A stretch of 64,000 nucleotides of DNA from CAWCDJ01 sp963778675 (GTDB taxonomy: Bacteria; Acidobacteriota; Terriglobia; Bryobacterales; Bryobacteraceae). The stretch is taken from contig CAVZVI010000008.1 in assembly GCA_963778675.1 (NCBI GenBank), positions 310,001 to 374,000 of the forward strand, read 5' to 3'. Shown piece by piece: positions 57,742 to 64,000 of this stretch. Each line of letters starts with the position of its first letter. Position 1 is the stretch's first letter. The notes below the pieces were generated by a model. The model saw only the letters and a program-made list of their open reading frames with translations, was not told the origin of the DNA and ran no database searches. The translations under genes and the position numbers were made by a program.

Positions 57742-59763
57742 ATGAAGCTCCTGCCCGCGCTCGCCCTGGCGGCGTGCGCGTTCGCCGCACAGCCCCCCTT
57801 CACTCTCGACCAGGTTCTCGGCGCGGCCTTCCCCACGGAACTCACCGCCGCCCCCGCCGGCGGCAAAGTTGCGTGGGTCTCCGATGCCCGCGGCGTGCGC
57901 AACATCATGGTGGCCGAGCCGCCGCACTACCAGGCGCGCAAGATCACTCCCTACACCGCCGACGATGGCCAGGACCTCACCGGCCTCGTTTGGACTCCCG
58001 ACGCCTCGGCCATCGTGTATGTCCGAGGGCAGGATCCCAACCGCGCGGGTGAAGTTCCGAACCCCACCCTCAACCCCCGCGGCGCGACGCAGGACGTCTG
58101 GATCGTTTCGCTCGATGGAGGGTCTCCGCGAAAAATCGGAGAAGGCAACTCGCCCTCCGTCGCGCCGAAGGGCGGCCGGGTAACCTTCCTCCGCGGCGGC
58201 CACCTCTGGTGGTCGCCCCTCGATGGCCAAACTGCTCCCGGCGAAGTTTTCAAGGCCCGCGGCGCTTCCGGCCCCGCCGTCTGGTCTCCGGACGGCGCCC
58301 GTTTCGCCTTTACCAGCGATCGCGGCGACCACGGCTTCATCGGTGTCTATGACGTCGCTGCTTCCACGCTTCGCTATCTCGACCCCTCGACCGATGTCGA
58401 TCTCTTCCCCGTCTGGTCTCACGACGGCCGCAGCGTAGCCTACGCGCGCATTCCCAGTAGCGGCCTGCGCGTTCCGCGTGAGCCCCACCGCGAAGGCGAG
58501 CCGTGGTCCATCCGCGTGGCTGCGGTCGACACGGGTAAGGGCCGCGAGATCTGGCGCGCCAATCCCGGCCCCGGCAGCGTCTTCCGCGGCGTGACCGCCG
58601 AACATCAACTGATGTGGGCCACCGGAGACCGCATTGTCTTCCCCTGGGAAGCCGGCGGCTGGACGCACCTCTACTCAATTTCCGCGGCAGGCGGCAAGCC
58701 CGAGCTCCTTACCCCCGGCCGGTTCGAGGTCGAAGACGTTGCGCTCACGCCGGATGGCGCCGAGGTGGTCTACTCCTCGAACCAGGACGATATCGACCGC
58801 CGTCACCTGTGGAAGGTCTCGACCGCCGGCGGCACGCCTCAAGCCGTGACCTCCGGCGAGGGCATCGAAAGCCACCCGGCCGTCACCACCACGGGAGCCA
58901 TCGCGTGTCTCCGCTCCGACGCCCGGCGTCCCCTGCGTGCAGCCATCGGGGACAAGGACCTCGACCCGTCCGCCATTCCCGCTGATTTCCCCGTGCAACA
59001 TATGGTCACGCCGCAACAGGTCGTATTCTCCAGCGCCGACGGCCTGACACTCCACGGGCAGTTGTTCCTCCCTCCGCAGCACCCCGCCGGCCGCTCTCCC
59101 GCCATCGTGTTTTTTCATGGAGGCTCCCGCCGCCAGATGCTCCTCGGCTGGCACCCTATGTATTACTATTCGAACGCCTATGCGCTCAACCAGTACCTCG
59201 CCAACTCCGGCTACATCGTGCTTTCGGTGAATTACCGCAGCGGTACAGGTTACGGCCTGAACTTCCGCGAAGCCCTGCATTACGGCGCCAATGGAGGCAG
59301 CGAATATAACGACGTCCAGGGCGCGGGCACCTACCTACGCTCCCGCCCGGATGTTGCGCCCGCCCGCATCGGCGTCTGGGGCGGGTCCTATGGCGGCTAC
59401 CTCGTCGCCATGGCCCTGGCCCGCGCCTCCAGCATGTTCGCGGCCGGCGTGGATTTCCATGGCGTCCACAACTGGGCCACCGAGCTCGAGATCCCGGCAG
59501 GGGCGCCGGACTATCAACTGGCCTTCGATTCCTCACCGATGGCCTTCGTGAAGGACTGGCGCTCTCCCGTTCTGCTGATCCAGGGAGATGACGACCGCGA
59601 CGTCCACTTCAACCAGACGGTGGTGTTAAACGACGCCCTGCGCAAGCAAGGTGTAGACGTGGAAGAGCTGGTTTTCCCGGACGAGATCCACGATTTCCTG
59701 CTTTGGCGGACCTGGCGCGCCGCCTACCAGGCCACCGTGGATTATTTCAAGCGGAAGCTCTAA
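57742..59763 (+). CDS. exported S9 family peptidase (dipeptidyl peptidase-like)
   Basis: A 673-residue exported serine peptidase (signal peptide about 1-16). A beta-propeller with WD-like units (for example SGPAVWSPDGARFAFTSDRG, FPVWSHDGRSVAYARIP) is followed by the alpha/beta hydrolase domain: VVFFHGG-like IVFFHGGS, nucleophile in GGSYGGYLVA, Asp in LIQGDDDRDV and His in DEIHDFL. The family includes DPP IV and acylaminoacyl peptidases. It starts with ATG at 57742; a TATGCT hexamer lies six bases before it and no ribosome binding site is seen. Confidence 0.93.
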   Translation: MKLLPALALAACAFAAQPPFTLDQVLGAAFPTELTAAPAGGKVAWVSDARGVRNIMVAEPPHYQARKITPYTADDGQDLTGLVWTPDASAIVYVRGQDPNRAGEVPNPTLNPRGATQDVWIVSLDGGSPRKIGEGNSPSVAPKGGRVTFLRGGHLWWSPLDGQTAPGEVFKARGASGPAVWSPDGARFAFTSDRGDHGFIGVYDVAASTLRYLDPSTDVDLFPVWSHDGRSVAYARIPSSGLRVPREPHREGEPWSIRVAAVDTGKGREIWRANPGPGSVFRGVTAEHQLMWATGDRIVFPWEAGGWTHLYSISAAGGKPELLTPGRFEVEDVALTPDGAEVVYSSNQDDIDRRHLWKVSTAGGTPQAVTSGEGIESHPAVTTTGAIACLRSDARRPLRAAIGDKDLDPSAIPADFPVQHMVTPQQVVFSSADGLTLHGQLFLPPQHPAGRSPAIVFFHGGSRRQMLLGWHPMYYYSNAYALNQYLANSGYIVLSVNYRSGTGYGLNFREALHYGANGGSEYNDVQGAGTYLRSRPDVAPARIGVWGGSYGGYLVAMALARASSMFAAGVDFHGVHNWATELEIPAGAPDYQLAFDSSPMAFVKDWRSPVLLIQGDDDRDVHFNQTVVLNDALRKQGVDVEELVFPDEIHDFLLWRTWRAAYQATVDYFKRKL

Positions 59764-59782
59764 ACGAACTCCGGATCGGGGC

Positions 59783-61204
59783 CTAGTGTCCAGCCCCCAC
59801 TTTCACCGCGCCCAGAGAATCCGCCTTGCTGAACTTCGGCCAGTTGAACCCGTAGTACGCTACGAACGCGAAGCAGAACAACGGCACGATGAATCCGCGC
59901 GACATGTCGAACTTGTCCGCCACGTATCCCATGAGCTTCGGCAGGATCGCGCCGCCCATGATCGCCATCACGATGAACGCCGACGCTTTCTTCGCCCGCG
60001 CCCCCAGTCCGAAAATCCCCAGCGCGAAAATCGTCGGGAACATGATCGACATGAAGAAGTAGATCAGGAACACGCAGATCACCGAAATCCAGCCCAGCTT
60101 GAGGAAGACCAGCAGGGTCATCGCCACGTTGGCCGCGCCGTACAGGCCCAGAATCTTGTGCGCGGAAAACTTCTTGACCAGCCCAGCTCCCGTGAAGCGT
60201 CCGATCAGAAAACAGATCAGCCCCAGGGACGCCACGTTCGACGCTCCCTTGTTGCTCAGAGAAATCACGCCGGCGGCGCTGGTGTCGAACCACCCCTGCA
60301 GCCAGTCGCTCAGGAACCCGGCGTGCACGGAGAGACTCGTCATCCCTGCGCTCCAGGAAGCCGGAATCGCCGGCACCTCCGAGGTCATATAGTTGATGAA
60401 AAAGCTGAAGACTCCCGCCTGCGCCGCCACGTAAAGGAACTGCGCCGCCACGGCCATCACGAAATGCGGGTGCTTCCAGATCGAATGAGACGTTCCCGGC
60501 GTCGCTTCGTCGAGGTGATAGTCGTCTTCGGTCTTGATGTCGGGAATATTGGAAAAGAAGAAAACCACCGCGATGATGAGGACCGCTATCGCCACCCCGA
60601 CATACGGAATGTAGAGCGTCTGGCTGCCGGTATTATGTCCCGCAGCATCCTTCGAGTAGAAGTACATGCTGCCCACGATCGGGCCCAGGATCCAACCCAC
60701 TCCGTTGCACGATTGCGCCAGGTTGATGCGCGTCGCCGCGTAATGCTGGTCCCCCAGCACCGTTGTGTAGGGATTGCAGATGGTCTCGAGAAACGTCAGC
60801 CCCGTGGCGATAATGCAGACTCCCGCCAGGAATGCCACGAAGGCGGTAGTGGAGGAGACCGTCCCCTGGTGCACCATCGCATTGATATGGGTTGCCGGAA
60901 TGAACCACAATCCGCCCGTAGCCACCAGCAGCAATCCGGTGATGATCCCGCCCTTATAGCCCAGTTTGCTTGCCAGCCAGCCCGCCGGCAGCGACATGAG
61001 GAAATAGCCGAGATAATGGGCGAACTGCACCCAGGCCGATTGCGATTTGCTGAGACCCAGCTCCTCCTGGAAGTGCTTGTCCATCACGTCGATCATCCCG
61101 TTGCAGAATCCCCAGATGAGGAACAACGTGGTGACGAGGATGAACGTGAACATCAGGTTCCGTCCGTCCTCGGTTGTGAATAGGCCCGGCTTGTTCGAAC
61201 TCAT
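59783..61204 (-). CDS. FucP-like sugar:proton symporter (MFS)
   Basis: A 473-residue carrier of the fucose/glucose-galactose:H+ symporter family with twelve helices. Landmarks are FLIWGFCNGMIDVMDKHFQ, QFAHYLGYFLMSLPAGWLA, GLTFLETICNPYTTVLGD and RINLAQSCNGVGWILGP, which carry the typical acidic and Asn/Gln residues. The ten-helix-second-half region SIMFPTIFALGIFGLG fits FucP and GluP. It probably imports a neutral hexose or deoxyhexose. It diverges from the TonB-dependent receptor gene, so it may handle the sugar brought across the outer membrane. Confidence 0.92.
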   Translation of the reverse strand: MSSNKPGLFTTEDGRNLMFTFILVTTLFLIWGFCNGMIDVMDKHFQEELGLSKSQSAWVQFAHYLGYFLMSLPAGWLASKLGYKGGIITGLLLVATGGLWFIPATHINAMVHQGTVSSTTAFVAFLAGVCIIATGLTFLETICNPYTTVLGDQHYAATRINLAQSCNGVGWILGPIVGSMYFYSKDAAGHNTGSQTLYIPYVGVAIAVLIIAVVFFFSNIPDIKTEDDYHLDEATPGTSHSIWKHPHFVMAVAAQFLYVAAQAGVFSFFINYMTSEVPAIPASWSAGMTSLSVHAGFLSDWLQGWFDTSAAGVISLSNKGASNVASLGLICFLIGRFTGAGLVKKFSAHKILGLYGAANVAMTLLVFLKLGWISVICVFLIYFFMSIMFPTIFALGIFGLGARAKKASAFIVMAIMGGAILPKLMGYVADKFDMSRGFIVPLFCFAFVAYYGFNWPKFSKADSLGAVKVGAGH

Positions 61205-61316
61205 GGCGTCGCCACGATTCTATCAGGTGTCCGGATTCCCCAAATCATGGGGCCGCTGCATGGGGGTTTCTCCCCTCACTGGTACCTCCGCGCTTCTGAA
61301 ATGCGGTTATTTGGAG

Positions 61317-61322
61317 TATAAT
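61317..61322 (+). promoter_or_regulatory. -10 box of the TonB-dependent receptor gene
   Basis: A perfect TATAAT, with a weak TTCTGA 17 bases upstream at 61294-61299. Transcription would leave a leader of about 60 bases that ends with a strong ribosome binding site (TAGGAGG, 61376-61382). Confidence 0.55.
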
Positions 61323-61388
61323 CTCGGCTGGTTAGTTGTCTCGCAAGCGGATTTTTTTGAGGGTTTAGAAGCTTTAGGAGGTTTTGTA

Positions 61389-64000
61389 ATGAAGGATCTA
61401 CGTACGATCTGCTTCGTCCTGTGCCTTGCTATGTTCAGCGCGGGCGCAGCCTGGTGCCAAGCGGTGAACGCCACCCTGCTCGGCACGGTTACCGACGTTA
61501 GCGGCGGTGTCGTGCCGAATGCCAAAGTCACCATCACGGAGACTCAAACGAGCGTCGTCCACACGGCGCAGACCAACGAAAGCGGAAACTGGATCGTTCC
61601 CAACCTGCCGCCCGGGGTGTACTCGGTAGCAGTGGAGGCGGCCGGTTTCAAGAAAGAAACACGTTTGAACATTTCCCTGCTGGTCGACACCAGCACGCGC
61701 GTCGACGTGAAACTGCAACCGGGCAGTGTCACCGAAACGGTAGAAGTGACGGCGTCGGCCGCGACCCTGCAGACCGACAGCGCTTCGACCGCGCAGAAGA
61801 TCGACCGGGAGGTGCTGGCGAACGTTCCGCTGGTCAGCTCGAACCGCAATTTCCAGAGCCTGCTCAACCTGGCGCCGGGGGTAGCTCCGGTGGTCGAGCA
61901 GCACTCGCAGTTTTTCAATGCCTCCAGTTCCCTCCAAACCGAGGTGAACGGACAGATGCGGATGGGCAACAACTTCATGATCGAGGGGTCGGACGACAAT
62001 GAGCGGACCGGACTGCTGCAGATCTACATTCCGCCCATCGAAGCCATCCAGACGGTGGACGTGTCGTTGAGCAACCACGATCCGGAGATGGGCCGGGCTT
62101 CCGGCGCGGTGGTGAACGTGATTCTGAAATCGGGCACCAACGCCTGGCATGCAGCAGGCTACGAATTCCTGCAGAACAGCAATTTTAACGCCCGATCGTT
62201 CTTCAACCCGTCGGTCGGCCACCTGGCGTACAACTACGTGGGCGGCAACGTCGGCGGGCCGATCAGGAAGAACAAGATGTTCGTCTTCGGCGATTACCTG
62301 CGGGTGATGGACCACGAAGCCAACACCAACCAGATGACGATCCCACCGAACCCCTGGCGGACGGGAGATTTGAGCGAGGCGGCAACCACGATTTACGATC
62401 CCGCTACGGGCAATCCGCTGGACGGCACGGGGCGCACGCCGTTCCCGGGGAACCAGATTCCGTCCAACCGCATCAACCCCGTCTCCGCGAAGATCATGGG
62501 ATTACTGCCGTCAACGAACGAATCGTACAAGATCGCCAGCCCGAGCAACAATTACTTCGCGCTGCTGCCTTTCACCAAGACCACCGACTCGTTCGACACG
62601 AAAATAGACTACAACATCACGGATAAGGACCGGCTGACCGGGCGCTTCAGCTTCTCGCGGCCCGTAATCTTCCAGGCTCCGTTGTTCGGCAATGCCGGCG
62701 GCGCCGCGCAGGGCGCGTTCGAGGGAACCGGCACCCAGAAGACATACGTCAGCGGCCTCAACTACGACCGGATCGTTTCACCGACGCTGGTGGCCGAAGT
62801 GCGGCTCGCAGTCTCGCACTATCACAACGAGGCCCAGCCGACCGATTACGGCTCCAACGATGCGCAGAACCTCGGGATTCCCGGCGTGAACATCAGCCAG
62901 TTCACCAGCGGCATGGTGGGGATTCAGATCAACGACGGCTTCTCCAACCCGGTGGTGGGCTATTCGGCCAGCCTGCCCTGGATCCGCGCGGAAGCCAACG
63001 TCGACCTGGTGAACACTTGGACCAAGATCAAGGGCAATCACACGTTCAAGTGGGGATTCGACCTGAAGCGGCTGCGCGACGACCTGCTGCAGGACCAGAC
63101 CTACAGCCCGCGCGGCATCTACTATTTCGGCAACCAGCAGACGGCCCTGTGCACGCCGGTGGCGATCGGATCGAATGGGCTGGCGACGAGTTGCAACTCC
63201 TCGAAACTGGGAATCGCCAACGACATGGCCAGCTTCCTGCTGGATGTGCCGTACCAGCTCGGGCGGGATGTTAACACCTATTTCCCGGCCTACCGGCAGT
63301 GGGAATTCTTCGGCTTCGGCGGGGACAAGTGGCAGGTTTCGCCCAAGCTGACGCTGGACCTTGGCGTGCGCTGGGAATTCTATCCGCCGGCCACTCCGCA
63401 GTTCCCGGGCGGATTCTCGAACTACGATCCGACCACGAACAACCTCGTCATCGCGGGCGTCGGCGGCAATCCCTCGAATCTCGGGATGAAGACGCATTAC
63501 AACTACTTCGCGCCTCGCCTCGGTTTGGCCTACCGGCTGACGGACAAGACCGTGATCCGCGCCGGCTTCGGCACCAGCTACACGCCGTTCCCGGACAACA
63601 CCTACGCGTACAACTATCCGGTCCGCTCCAACAACTTCTACACCAACGTGGGGAACGGATACGCTTCGGCGCTTCTGCCGAACGGCCAGCCGGCGACCTT
63701 CCAGACCGGCTTCCCGCTGCCGGTGCCGGTGGCGGTTCCATCGAATGGAATCATCCCGGCGACCGGTTCGCTGCTGAGCCAGAGTTTCGATGTCATTAAC
63801 CTGAACTTCAAGAATCCGTACACCGAGACCTGGAACCTGGCCGTCCAGCGATCGCTGCCTCACCACTGGACCCTGGATGTAGCCTATCTGGGCGTTCACG
63901 GGGTGGATACGGTGGCGAACTACAACATGAACTCGCCCATGAGCGTGCTGGGGGGCGGCACTGCCAGCGAACCATTGAACATCTTGTACGGCAAGACCGC
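61389..64000 (+). CDS. TonB-dependent receptor, Oar-like, with N-terminal carboxypeptidase-regulatory domain (partial)
   Basis: At least 870 residues, running off the window. A signal peptide (about 1-23) precedes a carboxypeptidase-regulatory-like domain (LLGTVTDVSGGVVPNAKVTI, GNWIVPNLPPGVYSVAVEAAGF), then a plug domain (LVSSNRNFQSLLNLAPGV, GNNFMIEGSDDNERTG, EMGRASGAVVNVILKSGTNAW) and the beta-barrel (KMFVFGDYLRV, KWQVSPKLTLDLGVRWEFYP, YFAPRLGLAYRLTDKTVIRAGFG, NPYTETWNLAVQRSLP). This is the expanded Oar-like type very common in Solibacter. The frame is intact to base 64000. A TAGGAGG site precedes the ATG. Its substrate is unknown; a sugar symporter lies divergently next to it. Confidence 0.93.
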   Translation, partial: MKDLRTICFVLCLAMFSAGAAWCQAVNATLLGTVTDVSGGVVPNAKVTITETQTSVVHTAQTNESGNWIVPNLPPGVYSVAVEAAGFKKETRLNISLLVDTSTRVDVKLQPGSVTETVEVTASAATLQTDSASTAQKIDREVLANVPLVSSNRNFQSLLNLAPGVAPVVEQHSQFFNASSSLQTEVNGQMRMGNNFMIEGSDDNERTGLLQIYIPPIEAIQTVDVSLSNHDPEMGRASGAVVNVILKSGTNAWHAAGYEFLQNSNFNARSFFNPSVGHLAYNYVGGNVGGPIRKNKMFVFGDYLRVMDHEANTNQMTIPPNPWRTGDLSEAATTIYDPATGNPLDGTGRTPFPGNQIPSNRINPVSAKIMGLLPSTNESYKIASPSNNYFALLPFTKTTDSFDTKIDYNITDKDRLTGRFSFSRPVIFQAPLFGNAGGAAQGAFEGTGTQKTYVSGLNYDRIVSPTLVAEVRLAVSHYHNEAQPTDYGSNDAQNLGIPGVNISQFTSGMVGIQINDGFSNPVVGYSASLPWIRAEANVDLVNTWTKIKGNHTFKWGFDLKRLRDDLLQDQTYSPRGIYYFGNQQTALCTPVAIGSNGLATSCNSSKLGIANDMASFLLDVPYQLGRDVNTYFPAYRQWEFFGFGGDKWQVSPKLTLDLGVRWEFYPPATPQFPGGFSNYDPTTNNLVIAGVGGNPSNLGMKTHYNYFAPRLGLAYRLTDKTVIRAGFGTSYTPFPDNTYAYNYPVRSNNFYTNVGNGYASALLPNGQPATFQTGFPLPVPVAVPSNGIIPATGSLLSQSFDVINLNFKNPYTETWNLAVQRSLPHHWTLDVAYLGVHGVDTVANYNMNSPMSVLGGGTASEPLNILYGKT

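Overview
The window looks like a chromosomal segment of an Acidobacteriota genome, most likely from the Solibacter/Bryobacterales side of the phylum. The pointers are two permeases of the duplicated MacB/FtsX type known as acidobacterial ADOP, a secreted protein ending in a domain first described in Solibacter, an Oar-type TonB-dependent receptor with an N-terminal carboxypeptidase-regulatory domain, many TPR proteins, and high GC with GC-rich third codon positions. Genes are tightly packed; no gap exceeds about 270 bases. I saw no rRNA, tRNA, CRISPR array, insertion sequence or phage gene.

Layout. 1-2.4 kb: carB (cut by the window edge) and carA, then a duplicated DUF507 gene. 2.4-6.0 kb: an ABC-2 exporter with a DesK/DesR-like two-component system and an adenosine-specific-kinase-family gene. 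6.1-9.6 kb: an ADOP permease and an M48 metalloprotease. 9.7-14.2 kb: tgt-yajC-secD-secF. 14.2-21.4 kb: a TonB-ExbB-ExbD-ExbD-TPR lipoprotein operon, a bifunctional Rel, a DUF971 protein and a second TonB. 21.6-27.5 kb: leucyl aminopeptidase, a HEAT-repeat protein and aconitase. 27.6-32.4 kb: a MacAB/DevBCA-like export operon. 32.4-39.8 kb: cyclophilin, small secreted protein, TPR proteins, a copper-monooxygenase/TPR fusion and miaA. 39.9-50.0 kb: MFS and APC transporters, the tesA / ybbA-ybbP cluster, an M28 peptidase and the Solibacter-type secreted protein. 50.0-54.4 kb: a ZraSR-like sigma-54 two-component system with small secreted proteins. 54.4-56.2 kb: an ECF sigma factor with an anti-sigma/TonB fusion. 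56.3-64.0 kb: a broken ADOP permease, an S9 peptidase, a FucP-like sugar transporter and the start of a large TonB-dependent receptor.

Two places deserve most attention. (1) At 50.0-54.4 kb I find three sigma-54 (-24/-12) promoter candidates and a 15-bp motif shared 14/15 between two intergenic regions, around an NtrC-type regulator, its kinase, a Cys-rich exported peptide, a secreted protein, a DUF302 protein and a Gly-rich exported peptide. This looks like a self-contained envelope or metal-stress regulon. (2) At 54.4-56.2 kb an ECF sigma factor is translationally coupled to a protein with a ZAS-type zinc motif (HxxxCxxC) at its cytoplasmic N-terminus and a full TonB domain in the periplasm, which could tie sigma-factor release directly to TonB.

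Caveat: at least ten frameshifts interrupt otherwise well conserved genes, including essential ones (carB, secD, secF, rel). Nearly all are single-base, mostly insertions, and removing one base restores a normal-length protein. They are best read as consensus errors in the assembly, so those genes are annotated as whole.
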